From positions 1,364,001 through 1,428,000 of the forward strand of contig NZ_CP076562.1 in NCBI RefSeq assembly GCF_022174665.1: DNA of 64,000 nt, in the 5' to 3' direction. The notes under the pieces were generated by a model. The model did no database searches and had not been told where the DNA came from. It saw nothing but the letters and a program-made list of their open reading frames with translations. The stretch is from Eubacterium sp. MSJ-33 (lineage in GTDB: Bacteria; Bacillota; Clostridia; Lachnospirales; Lachnospiraceae). This document shows, piece after piece, positions 36,050 to 44,825 of the stretch. The first letter of the stretch is position 1, and the number at the start of each line of letters is the position of its first letter. Made by a program: the position numbers and the translations under genes.

Positions 36050-37195
36050 TTATAAAGAGAGATCGATCGGGCCATCAAATTTATTGATCTTCACGCCATT
36101 CACAAGTAAATCGTCACTGATTTCAATCACAATACAGTTTTTACCATCGATTTTCCGTACCTCGATAGCATCTGTCTGTTCAACCGGAAGTGAAACCTCC
36201 GTCTTACCGGACTTGATCTTCAGCTTATTGCTTCCTTCGAACACATTACTCAAAAGCACCTTTCCATTCTCTTCGGTTGCCTCATCGAACGTCTTCGTAA
36301 ACGCCTGAATCTCCTCTTCTTCAAACCCGCTTTCCTCTAGGATACGCGCCGTCTCTTTCTTGTCAACGACCACTTCCTCCGGGCTGTCCTTTAACTCCAT
36401 CTCATGCTCCCGCATGTTGGAGTAGATTGCCTTCGCCTTGTCAAATGTCATCTCTTCTACCGCTTCAATTGCATTGATAAACATCTCATTCTGCTTGCCT
36501 GCAGTTGCAGGAATCTCACAGCCAAACACATCCATGAGCAGACTGTCATTTAACTCGGACGGTTTCTTCGTATAGTAAAGTGCTGCGTGCACATCACTCA
36601 TCCGCTCATTGAATGCCGGGAATAAGAATCCATTCATCGGCATCTCGACCATCATATTCCGCATCGCATTCTCCAGACTATTATCGACCGGATTGTATAT
36701 CAACCCTGCTTTCGATGGCTTGAGCGGACAAAGCAGAGTCAAATTGAACTTGTACACGACGTCGGATGCATCCTCCATCTCGATTCCGTCCGCGGTCTTT
36801 CCCGGTACATCGTAGACTCCATACACCAGCATAATATAATAATTATCCACATATGCATAAGAATCGCGGATCTTCTCAAAATACGCCTGCAACACCTGCG
36901 GATCTTTCAGCTCGCTGTTTAACACCTGCATCAGCGTATCCCGGTTTTGCACAGTGATTCCATTCTCTGTGCGAAATGCCAGATTCAACAGATTCTTGCC
37001 TATCCGCCCGGACAAGCCCTTCTTAATCAGGTCAAAATACTTGTGCTGTTCTTCCTCCGGCAGGACAAGGAACTTCCCCTGCTCTAAGACATGCATTTCC
37101 TTATTCGCATCGACATAACATCCGGCAAGTCCATGAATGCAACAGTCGTTGTTCGTCATTATCTTTTTTATCTCAGTTACTTCGCTCTGTATCAT
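36050..37195 (-). CDS. DUF4317 family protein
   Basis: The 381-residue soluble protein matches the clostridial DUF4317 pattern: MIQSEVTEIKKIM, a GCYVDANKEM segment, LPEEEQHKYFDLIKKGLSGRIGKNLLNL and YVDNYYIMLVYGVYDVPGK. No catalytic motif is evident and the role is unknown. It converges on the racemase gene, with only one base between the stop codons. Confidence 0.82.
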   Translation of the reverse strand: MIQSEVTEIKKIMTNNDCCIHGLAGCYVDANKEMHVLEQGKFLVLPEEEQHKYFDLIKKGLSGRIGKNLLNLAFRTENGITVQNRDTLMQVLNSELKDPQVLQAYFEKIRDSYAYVDNYYIMLVYGVYDVPGKTADGIEMEDASDVVYKFNLTLLCPLKPSKAGLIYNPVDNSLENAMRNMMVEMPMNGFLFPAFNERMSDVHAALYYTKKPSELNDSLLMDVFGCEIPATAGKQNEMFINAIEAVEEMTFDKAKAIYSNMREHEMELKDSPEEVVVDKKETARILEESGFEEEEIQAFTKTFDEATEENGKVLLSNVFEGSNKLKIKSGKTEVSLPVEQTDAIEVRKIDGKNCIVIEISDDLLVNGVKINKFDGPIDLSL

Positions 37196-37211
37196 AATTT
37201 CTATTTTCTCC

Positions 37212-38618
37212 TTATAGTTTTCTTACCGATTCTTTCACAATATCTGCATAGCTTACCAATGTAACATTTCCCATTTTCTCCGCCTTTTCCATACATCCTT
37301 TTGTAAAACCGGTTTTAGAAAAAAGGAAATAATGTACTTTAGTGTAATGGAACAATTCACTTCGATCAACCAAAGTCTCTAACACTTCCAGGTCAACATT
37401 TTCATTTCGCCATTTACATTCTGCAAAAATAGCTGAATTTCTGTCCTGTTCTCCCACTATGTCGATTTCTGTTTGAGTTTTCTTTCTGGGATCATTACCC
37501 CACCAACGTCCTAACGACGTAAATTCAATCGGTACTTTCCCTGCAAGAAGCAATTTCCACAAATATTGTTTACTAATTTCTTCAAACACGTTACCCATAT
37601 AGTCATCAAGCTGTGCTTCAATTTTTCTATAAACCAAATCTGCTGCACCTCTTGCAATAACAGAAACGTTATCTAAGACAAACCGATACCAGAAATAGAA
37701 CATATTATCCTCAATCGAATAAATTGATTTTCTGGAGACCTTTTCTCCATATGGAGTTTCTTTCTTAATAATCCCAAGTTCAATCAAATTCTTGAGATAT
37801 CCAGAACATACTGTAGTACTTTCCCCCACCTTTGTTGATATTTCTGACATTCTGGAATGCCCCGTTGCAACAGCCGTAATAATTGCATTATAAATTGCCG
37901 GTTCTCTTACCTCTTGTTTCAGAAGGTTCATTGGCTCCTCATAAAGAAATGAGATTGGATTCAAATACGTATTTTTAATATTTTCCTCTACACTTAGCTT
38001 ATCACTCATCTGAAGAAGATATTGCGGTGTTCCTCCAACAACTCCATAAATATATGCCTTGTCCTGATCTGTTAAGCCACTTAAATACGCACAACACTCA
38101 TCAAAATCAAACGGCACAATTTTCATCTGCGCTGTCCTTCTTCCATAAAGAGGTGCTTTATATGCAAGAACATGGTCCTCCATATAGGACATAGAAGATC
38201 CACACAATATAAGCATTAATTTTGTACTATCTTTATATTTGTCAATCAACATCTGCAATGTTGACGCAAGGCTTTGTGATGTTCTTGCCACATAAGGATA
38301 TTCATCTATAGCAAGAATAATACGTTCATTTTCCGCCAACTTAAAACCATACTCCAAAGCGGCCTGAAAAGATAAAAAGGACGTCTCGGTTTGAATACCA
38401 CTACTAGATTCAATAATGCTCTTACTGAAATTCTCCAGATTCTGTTTCTCATTGCTCTCTACGCCCATAAAATAGATTGATTTTTTTCCATCCATAAAAT
38501 GATTGATTAAGGCAGTCTTTCCTACACGCCGTCGCCCATATATTACTACGAATTCAAACTTATCCGATTTATATAGTTGATCTAAAGCTTCTAACTCTTT
38601 TTCTCTTCCAATAAACAT
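37212..38618 (-). CDS. AAA ATPase with DUF234 nuclease-like C-terminal domain
   Basis: This 468-residue protein has Walker A YGRRRVGKTALINHF near residue 28, a Walker B region in ILAIDEYPYV and a middle winged helix. Its C-terminal DUF234 region reads DIVGEQDRNSAIFAECKWRN, an archaeal-ATPase-linked, Holliday-resolvase-like fold with the E-x-K motif. Such proteins are common singletons in gut clostridia and are suspected of mobile-element or defence roles. It lies just outside the left end of the integrated element. Confidence 0.82.
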   Translation of the reverse strand: MFIGREKELEALDQLYKSDKFEFVVIYGRRRVGKTALINHFMDGKKSIYFMGVESNEKQNLENFSKSIIESSSGIQTETSFLSFQAALEYGFKLAENERIILAIDEYPYVARTSQSLASTLQMLIDKYKDSTKLMLILCGSSMSYMEDHVLAYKAPLYGRRTAQMKIVPFDFDECCAYLSGLTDQDKAYIYGVVGGTPQYLLQMSDKLSVEENIKNTYLNPISFLYEEPMNLLKQEVREPAIYNAIITAVATGHSRMSEISTKVGESTTVCSGYLKNLIELGIIKKETPYGEKVSRKSIYSIEDNMFYFWYRFVLDNVSVIARGAADLVYRKIEAQLDDYMGNVFEEISKQYLWKLLLAGKVPIEFTSLGRWWGNDPRKKTQTEIDIVGEQDRNSAIFAECKWRNENVDLEVLETLVDRSELFHYTKVHYFLFSKTGFTKGCMEKAEKMGNVTLVSYADIVKESVRKL

Positions 38619-38829
38619 CCTTACACCCCCTTTTCATATTTTTATCATAACTCTTATTTTTATTTTAGTCAATCATACTTTACTAAATTATAAATTACTA
38701 AAAGTACATTATACAAATTTCTGCATTTTTTTCTGCAAATAAAGTTAAAAAGCAGTTATAGGGAATTAATCTGCTAATATAGATATGCCAAGTAGGTATA
38801 ATAGGTATGCTAAGGTTTTCAAAACCACA

Positions 38830-38929
38830 TAAAAGAAAAAAGCCCCAAAACCCAGTAAATACAAGGTTTTCAAGGCTTTTTCACAAGCAGGGGATGAGAG
38901 AATCGAACTCCCGCCAAAGGTTTTGGAGA
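38830..38929 (-). other. attL: left copy of the 100-bp attachment repeat
   Basis: The sequence is identical to 56266-56365 except at one base (38846). It contains the 3' half of tRNA-Trp from the anticodon loop and the tRNA terminator. The bases to its right (38930 onward) do not form a tRNA 5' half, so this copy is not a functional tRNA gene. Confidence 0.93.
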
Positions 38930-38987
38930 CAACCTAGACATCCCTCAGAAGCCTTGATTTTACTGGGTCTTTTCACTTTCAAGTTTC

Positions 38988-39009
38988 AAATTATTCAAAA
39001 AATTATTCA
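38988..39009 (+). repeat. 22-bp direct repeat, left end copy
   Basis: A 22-base AT-rich sequence (two ATTATTCA cores separated by six A) recurs exactly at 56162-56183 in the same direction. Lying inside both ends of the element, it is a candidate arm-type site for the integrase. Confidence 0.6.
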
Positions 39010-39233
39010 GATACAGTGATATCTATAATTATTGAATTTATTTATACCAATTTAATGTAACGTGCATATCTACATTTGTCAAATACTTTGAATAATCTTC
39101 TAATGATGAAAGCTCATAAAAAGGGAAATCCACTTTCTGATTTTATAAATATTTATTCACCTATTGCAGAACTATTGTTCTTGCTTTATTATACATATGT
39201 ACCTATTCTATTTTACACGAGGGGAGAAAACCA

Positions 39234-39989
39234 ATGAGAAAGTTTAAGACAGCAATTTTATGTACATTTATTTCTATCGCTATGTTATCTACATGTGGAT
39301 GTAGCAATCAGGATTCATCAAATTCTAATGTTGCTTCTTCTACCAATGCAACTGTAACTGATGCCGGAAAAGAATCTGATATCGAAAATGTATCTACAAC
39401 AGAGTTAGCAGATCTTTCAGATAATCAGGAAGTTTCTGAAGAAACTACGGAAGCTATCACAGAAGAAAACACTACTACCGAATCTGCATCTGACAAAAAA
39501 CAGGAAACAACTACTTCAAATAAAAAAGATGAAGCTAAGACCGACAACAAGAAAGCAGAGACAACTCAGCAGACAACAACTCAGACTGCAACTACACAAG
39601 CACAGTCAACAACTCAGCAAAATACAGAGCATCAGCATGTATGGGTTGATCATAAGAAAACTGTACACCATGACGCTGAGTATGAAGATAGGGTTGTGAC
39701 TAAGTATAAGGATGAAGTATATAGTGTACTGATTTGCAACCAATGCGGAGCAGATATTACATCTATAGGTTCAACAGCACATTATGCAGCTTCAGGGACC
39801 ATGATGATAAATTGTGGTACTGATGAAAATCCATGGTGGGTGGAAGTGGAAAAATGTAGTAGTTGTCATTCTGAGTGGAGACATAAAGATGTTCCATATA
39901 ATGACACTGAAAGAGTCAAAGTTAAGGATGCTTATGATGAAGAAGTGACTGATTATCAGTATTGTAGTGGCTGTGGGCAAAAAAGATAA
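39234..39989 (+). CDS. Secreted lipoprotein with a Cys-rich zinc-ribbon-like domain
   Basis: The 251-residue protein begins with a signal peptide ending in STCGC, a lipobox-like site, then a Ser/Thr/Glu-rich linker (about residues 28-125) as found in wall-spanning stalks. The C-terminal 120 residues start with EHQHVWVDHKK and hold three CxxC pairs (CNQC, CSSC, CSGC), probably binding zinc. The family is not recognised beyond similar surface proteins of gut Firmicutes. It is the cargo gene nearest the left end, is transcribed toward the interior, and has its own terminator. Confidence 0.65.
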   Translation: MRKFKTAILCTFISIAMLSTCGCSNQDSSNSNVASSTNATVTDAGKESDIENVSTTELADLSDNQEVSEETTEAITEENTTTESASDKKQETTTSNKKDEAKTDNKKAETTQQTTTQTATTQAQSTTQQNTEHQHVWVDHKKTVHHDAEYEDRVVTKYKDEVYSVLICNQCGADITSIGSTAHYAASGTMMINCGTDENPWWVEVEKCSSCHSEWRHKDVPYNDTERVKVKDAYDEEVTDYQYCSGCGQKR

Positions 39990-40043
39990 TGCTGTGGAAA
40001 TTGGAAGTTATAAAAGGCAGAATAGGAGTATTTTTACTCTGAC

Positions 40044-40073
40044 AAGGACTCAGTTGAGAAACTGAGTCCTTTC
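40044..40073 (+). terminator. Terminator of the lipoprotein gene
   Basis: AAGGACTCAGTT pairs with AACTGAGTCCTT around a short loop, followed by a T-rich stretch, 55 bases after the stop codon. Confidence 0.85.
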
Positions 40074-40087
40074 TGCTTTCAAATGGA

Positions 40088-40175
40088 ACAGAGTTCAATA
40101 AAGATCTCTGGGGCTTTGTACCACAGAGCTACATAGAAAATGAGACAGTTAGATGAATCCAACTGTCTCATTTTT
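40088..40175 (+). ncRNA. Left copy of a 52-nt repeated RNA-like element with terminator
   Basis: Bases 40088-40139 are the exact reverse complement of 54643-54694. The block contains a possible hairpin (CTCTGGGG ... CCACAGAG). It is followed by its own terminator, TGAGACAGTT paired with AACTGTCTCA and TTTTT (40141-40175), which differs from the terminator of the other copy. No clear promoter precedes this copy, so it may be a silent or control copy. Confidence 0.4.
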
Positions 40176-40283
40176 ACTTGTTGTTAAACCTTCCACTTAA
40201 ACGGCAGGAACTCTCCGGTTGTTACTTATATAATATACAAATTCTGAAAAAATACAACTGATTTTTGTTTCTATCAGCAACGA

Positions 40284-40790
40284 CTAAGCAACCAATGTGT
40301 AATCTCCGCTCAAAATCAAATCATACATCTTTTCAGTGAACTGCACAGAAAGAAGCTCCTGAATATCTCTGCCAAAGGTATAAAAGGAAGCATCCAATGT
40401 CTTAATTGGTAAATCTGTTCTTTTCTTTGCATCCTCAAATGAGATTGGAGAATGGAAGCTATGATTTTCAAGCTCGTAAAAAAGCATATACCGCTTCTCT
40501 CCATTTTCCAGTTCATGAACATGGATTGCACATGGTTCAAGCAGTCTAAGGAAGCAAGATTTCATATTATAATAATGTTCCTTTTTCTCCCTATACTTAC
40601 CTTCATTATCATACTTATCATTGTAATATGTTCTCTCATATCGACAGCTTAAACGCCATCTGCGATATTCTTCCTGCTTATCTCTACAGTTTTTTGCCCT
40701 CTTATTACAGCTATAAAGAGCATCTTCCAACATTTTTGATGTAATGATTTTTTGTTTTAGATTCTTAATGTACTGTGTCGATGTTGTCAT
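40284..40790 (-). CDS. Hypothetical protein of the mobile element
   Basis: The 168-residue soluble protein is basic in its first half (many K, R, Y and Q) with a compact C-terminal half (EDAKKRTDLPIKTLDASFYTFGRDIQELL). No family is recognised. It lies downstream of the relaxase gene on the same strand, with its own ribosome site (CAGGAGGAA) before the ATG. Confidence 0.6.
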   Translation of the reverse strand: MTTSTQYIKNLKQKIITSKMLEDALYSCNKRAKNCRDKQEEYRRWRLSCRYERTYYNDKYDNEGKYREKKEHYYNMKSCFLRLLEPCAIHVHELENGEKRYMLFYELENHSFHSPISFEDAKKRTDLPIKTLDASFYTFGRDIQELLSVQFTEKMYDLILSGDYTLVA

Positions 40791-40922
40791 AAATTTTTCC
40801 TCCTGTTCTTATCTGTGAATACTATACCTATTATGTATCTGTCCTAACTATCTCATAGACCACTCCCTTTCTGCTTCTATTTTATAGATTGTCGTCGCTG
40901 CAACGTTTTTGCAAAAATTTCT

Positions 40923-42497
40923 CTATTTTCTTCCAATTTTTCGCCTTTTGACTGTCTTTTCTTCCAATGGCAGATAACTTTTTATAATCCACGTCATGCA
41001 TTGTGCATATTCTTCCATGATTTTTTTGATTGCCTCTGCACAACGGAATGCCTGATCGGTCATTTGCTGATATTCTGCATCTGCCTCCGAACATTGGTTT
41101 ATAAGCTGTTGCAGATCTTTGATATCTGTCAACCCATGTTGCCGGATTATCCCCTGCATATAGAGGTTTCTGTCTTGGATATTTTTTTCTTCCATTTGAA
41201 TCTGTTTCTTTGCTGAGATTTTTTCTTGCACATTAAATATGGTATATTTTTTGATTTTCGACTCCAATTTTTCAATTTTTTCTGAAGATTTTTTATTTGC
41301 CTCTAAAGTCCGTTCTTTTTGTCTCTCAATCTTCTGTATTGTTTCTTGAAGCATCTGCAGTTTCCCCTGTAATGGTCTCAGCTTTTGATTGATAAGCTCT
41401 TGTTCTGCATATTTATGATTTAACTCTCTCTGAAGCTCTTCCAATTTTGCCTCTGCCTGTGCAGATAACTCACGCATACGCTCTGAGATACGGTCAATCT
41501 CTTTCTGGAGCATCAAAGCCATATGGTTATATTTTTTAATGTCCTCGTTGATCTGTTTTCTGTCTGACAACATTTTTATATATCTGCTGGATGCTCCCAT
41601 ATGGATGGAAGGTATCTCATTTTGTCTGCCTTGATTTTTATAAGAACGGCTGTCTACTCTTGCCTGATAACCTAGTTGTTCCAAGTGCTGGTTCACTGTT
41701 ATCTCCCAGTTTTTTCTTCATGTAAGCTCTGCTTCCTGACTGTTCCAGATTTCCACAATGGGGTTTCTCCGTCCATATTTGCTTGTCTTGGGGGTACGTC
41801 CCTGTCGTTCCAGTTTTTTCAGAGTTCCTTCTGTGGCTGTCATTCATACAAATTTTCCATTCAGTTTATACTTGTACTGTTTTTCCCAGCCTTCTGTCTT
41901 TTTTATCTTGTATTCTTCTGCTGTGAATGCTTTCTGTGTTCCATCTTTGACACACAGATATTCAATTTTTGACTTTGCCTGCCATTTTCCCTTTTCATCC
42001 AGAGGGCGCATTGTAAGCATGATATGCGCATGTGGATTTTGAAACTGCATTTGATTTATGTCATGTACTACATTTCCTGCTTCATCCACAGGTTGTCCAT
42101 ATTGATTTCTGACTGGTGGTACATGGATGGAGAAATCTGCACACATTCCCTGATTTACAAAATTCTCCTGTACATAGTCCTGTACAAGTTTAATCTGTTC
42201 TGCTTCTGTCATTTCTATGGGAAGTGCAACTTCTATCTCTCTCGAAAGCTGTGCATCTGAGGATTTCTCTGCAAGTTCCACTGCATTTCATAATTTCTCT
42301 CTGTCCTTAAAACTTTCTGGAGCCTGTACCGGCAACATTATTTCTGAATAAGCAATCCATTTTTTATTTGTATAATCATGCTCTATCCCATCATATTCAT
42401 TGACAAGTTTTGTACCGCTTCGATAGGCTGCGGAAGCTACTGCTGATCTGCCAGCTTTTCTTCCTATGATTTTCACACTTAAATGATATATAGCCAT
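40923..42497 (-). CDS. mobA: MobA/MobL-family (MOBQ) relaxase read through three in-frame TGA codons
   Basis: The product would be 524 residues: the relaxase that nicks oriT and leads DNA transfer. The N-terminus MAIYHLSVKIIGRKAGRSAV, the aromatic YRSG motif, the histidine motif NPHAHIMLTMRP and a long C-terminal coiled coil are typical. The frame is intact but contains TGA at codons 70 (42290-42288), 218 (41846-41844) and 260 (41720-41718). Codons 70 (L-x-NAVELAEK) and 260 (ELT-x-RKNW) are where relatives have Trp; 218 fits an aromatic. No frameshift, TAA or TAG interrupts it, and it ends with TAG. Six other Trp are TGG. It may need UGA decoding as Trp, or be a recent pseudogene. GGGAGGAAT precedes the ATG at 42497. 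Confidence 0.85.
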
Positions 42498-42526
42498 AAC
42501 GTTGATTCCTCCCTTCACTTCCTTGG

Positions 42527-42564
42527 AAGTGCGCACTTATACATCACGCCATACTGGCATGATG
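42527..42564 (-). other. oriT of MOBQ type
   Basis: Thirty bases upstream of the relaxase start is a hairpin (CATCATGCCA against TGGCGTGATG, 42542-42564), followed on the minus strand by TATAAGTGCGCACTT. The hairpin plus TAAGTGCGC arrangement is the nick-site layout of RSF1010/pIP501-type origins of transfer, so nicking is expected within or next to GTGCGC. Confidence 0.8.
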
Positions 42565-42594
42565 GTGCGCTCTGCCGAGGGCTTTGTGGCATAT

Positions 42595-43512
42595 TTACCT
42601 ATGCCCTCTCACATGGTGTTTCTCCATGATCTTCTGTTTCTTCTGCTCTTTTTCCGGGTATAATATTGCGTCCATTCTCCTGATGATCTCGGAAGCTGTC
42701 TGTTGGATTGTTTTGAGGCTGTCCTTGAACTCTCCCATTTTCTGGCTACTGCTCCACCCTGCAATATATCCAAAAGAGTAATCCGATGTATCTATGCCAT
42801 AATGCTGGCAGACTGTATATGCAACACTTTCTGCCTGCACCTCTTTTGTCTTTGTATCCAGTTTTCCCTCTGTTCCTGTTTCTTCATCATGTAAAATGGC
42901 ATGGCTTAGTTCATGAATTGCAGTTTTTATTGTCTGCATTTCTTCCATTCCTTCCTGTACAACAATCTTCTTTAATGTCTGACTGTAATATCCGTTGACA
43001 CTTTCCTTTGCTATGTTTCTTATCTCGATTGGCACCGGGGAACTGGCTTTGATTGCCTCCATGAAATTTTGATATGCTTCTATATCTCCCTCCAATGGAG
43101 TTACTATCTGTGGCAGTTCTTTTCCTGTTGTCTGGGAAATATCAAAGACCGTTGCCACTTTATATGCAGGCACAATTACCTCTTGTCTCTCTATGATCTC
43201 TTTCCCTGTTTTTTCATCTATCTTCTTAACATCCTTTTCCACCTTATAAGGAGCAGGAGCAAGGATTCTGATTCCCTGCTCCCCTTTGTTTACCTGTCTT
43301 TGAAATTTTGTTTTTCATGCCGCGTATCCTGCCACCATTGTTGCATCTGGATTCTGCATGGCAATCAAAAGTATATTATTGAAACTGTATGGATGAAATC
43401 TGGACATGATCTTTAGATAATGCTTATACTTATCACTGTCAAACAGTTCCTTGATTCCTTCTTCCAGTTTTGTTGTGATTTCTTCAATGTTATTATTCTG
43501 TACCTGCTTCAT
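42595..43512 (-). CDS. ArdC-like antirestriction/zincin protein with one in-frame TGA
   Basis: The 305-residue product joins an ArdC-type N-terminal ssDNA-binding region (LEEGIKELFDSDKYKHYLK, MSRFHPYSFNN) to a metallopeptidase-like domain with HELSH (in TAIHELSHAI). ArdC-type proteins protect incoming single-stranded DNA from restriction. Codon 66 (43317-43315) is TGA within VAGYAA-x-KTKF, where relatives have Trp. The frame continues to a TAA. The ATG at 43512 is chosen because AAAGGAGA lies nine bases upstream. It lies directly behind the relaxase-oriT region, fitting early expression after transfer. Confidence 0.8.
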
Positions 43513-43621
43513 GCTCTGCATTCTCCTTTTTTTCAGTTTCTGAAATCTCCAGATATTCCGTTTTCTCAGGAATATCACGGATTCTCATATAGATTCTGTA
43601 TAACTCAAAATTATCTTCCAT
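43493..43621 (-). CDS. Small 42-residue protein of the mobile element
   Basis: An ATG at 43621 with GGGGGAAGAG before it opens a 42-codon frame beginning MEDNFELYRIYMRIRDIPEK and ending in TAA, overlapping the start of the ArdC-like gene by 20 bases. The good ribosome site and operon position support it. The protein is acidic, and no family is recognised. Confidence 0.55.
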   Translation of the reverse strand: MEDNFELYRIYMRIRDIPEKTEYLEISETEKKENAEHEAGTE

Positions 43622-43633
43622 ATTCTCTTCCCC

Positions 43634-44590
43634 CTATCTGCCTTTTCCTTTTGTTTTTTTCTCTGTTTTTCCAAGTGTGTTTACCATTTTATCTGCTATA
43701 CTGATTTTTCGGGTAAGCGAATCATATCTATACACTTCGTTTGACAGCACATCCAGTTTTGAGGACACTTCTTTATTCACACCGTCTACCACTGATTTCA
43801 GATATCCTATGTCTGGTGCCTCACTGATTGGGAGTGCAAGTACCTCATGTCTGCTGCTTGGAATAATATAAAAATCTTCCCCTATCCGCTCTCTTACCTG
43901 GTCCATTGCTTCTGGGGATGTGAGGATTGCCGCCCCATCATATGCTGCTTCATTTGTAAGCATATATATCGGAGATGATGTCTGCCCCATATACCGTGTT
44001 TCATCTATATAGCTCTGTGGCATGTGACGACTTTTCATAATTCCACATACAACCTCTGTCAAATCTCTGCATACGAATTTTTCTTTTGCTGTATTGGCTT
44101 TAGCTGTCTGTAAGATTTCCTTCTCTGTCATTCCAACCATTCCACATATTTCTGTTGTTACCAGATAACTTCCGATATTCCCCACCTTCATTCTTGGTAT
44201 GATGGCAAGATCTTCTATTCTTTCATGTGGAACCGTCTTTAATAATTCCTTATTCATCTCTCCATTTATAACTGCACAATATAAATTTTTCTGTGCATCT
44301 TGATAGGTTGGCTCTGGCACAAATGTATCATCTATCTTTTCTTCACGCATACACTCTGTATAGTTGTCTGCAACCTGTCGAGCCAGATCTTCCACGGAAT
44401 CCCCCTGCATATACTTTTCATATTGATTATCCATATATATGATTGGAACTGTGTTGCAATCTCCTTCCCTGATTGCAAGCGCATCTCTTTTCCCATTTAT
44501 TTTCTGCAACTGCAGTTTCTCAATGTCTGCATGTTCCAATTCCTGACTTAAATGCTTCTGAAATTCATCCATAAATTCTTCATATGTCAT
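43634..44590 (-). CDS. DUF5688 family protein
   Basis: The 318-residue protein starts MTYEEFMDEFQKHLSQEL and contains VPIIYMDNQYEKYMQG and the later VNTAKEK/FVCRDLTEVVCG-like region typical of DUF5688. This family is widespread on conjugative and mobilizable elements of Firmicutes and has no known activity. It starts six bases after the DUF3847 stop in the transfer operon. Confidence 0.78.
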   Translation of the reverse strand: MTYEEFMDEFQKHLSQELEHADIEKLQLQKINGKRDALAIREGDCNTVPIIYMDNQYEKYMQGDSVEDLARQVADNYTECMREEKIDDTFVPEPTYQDAQKNLYCAVINGEMNKELLKTVPHERIEDLAIIPRMKVGNIGSYLVTTEICGMVGMTEKEILQTAKANTAKEKFVCRDLTEVVCGIMKSRHMPQSYIDETRYMGQTSSPIYMLTNEAAYDGAAILTSPEAMDQVRERIGEDFYIIPSSRHEVLALPISEAPDIGYLKSVVDGVNKEVSSKLDVLSNEVYRYDSLTRKISIADKMVNTLGKTEKKTKGKGR

Positions 44591-44596
44591 AATCTG

Positions 44597-44809
44597 TTAC
44601 CTCCTTTTTTCTATAAGCCGGTTAAATGCATCTTGAAACTCTTCATCGGTCATACTGCCTGCATTTTCTCCAATTGCATTTTCTGCCATGATTCCGCGGA
44701 TGATCAGACGGTGCGCCCGATTTTTTCTTTCCTGCACCTTGGCTCTGTTCTTCTGCATCTGTTCCCTATGCTTCTTCTGTAACGCTTCTAATTCTTCCTT
44801 CGTTTCCAT
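44597..44809 (-). CDS. DUF3847 family small protein
   Basis: The 70-residue basic helical protein (KKHREQMQKNRAKVQERKN, then RAHRLIIRG) matches the DUF3847 pattern of short proteins found beside relaxase genes on Firmicutes elements. It may be a relaxosome accessory factor, but this is inference from position. Confidence 0.72.
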   Translation of the reverse strand: METKEELEALQKKHREQMQKNRAKVQERKNRAHRLIIRGIMAENAIGENAGSMTDEEFQDAFNRLIEKRR

Positions 44810-44825
44810 TGTTTCTCCTTGTCGA

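Noticed and set aside
38880-38960. Second tRNA-Trp gene
   Set aside because: Only the 3' half from the anticodon loop is present. The preceding bases do not form an acceptor 5' strand or D-arm. It is the attL copy.
40923-42497. Frameshifts or selenocysteine in the relaxase
   Set aside because: All segments lie in one frame, and the interrupted positions match Trp or aromatic residues, not redox-active Cys. No selenoprotein context is visible.
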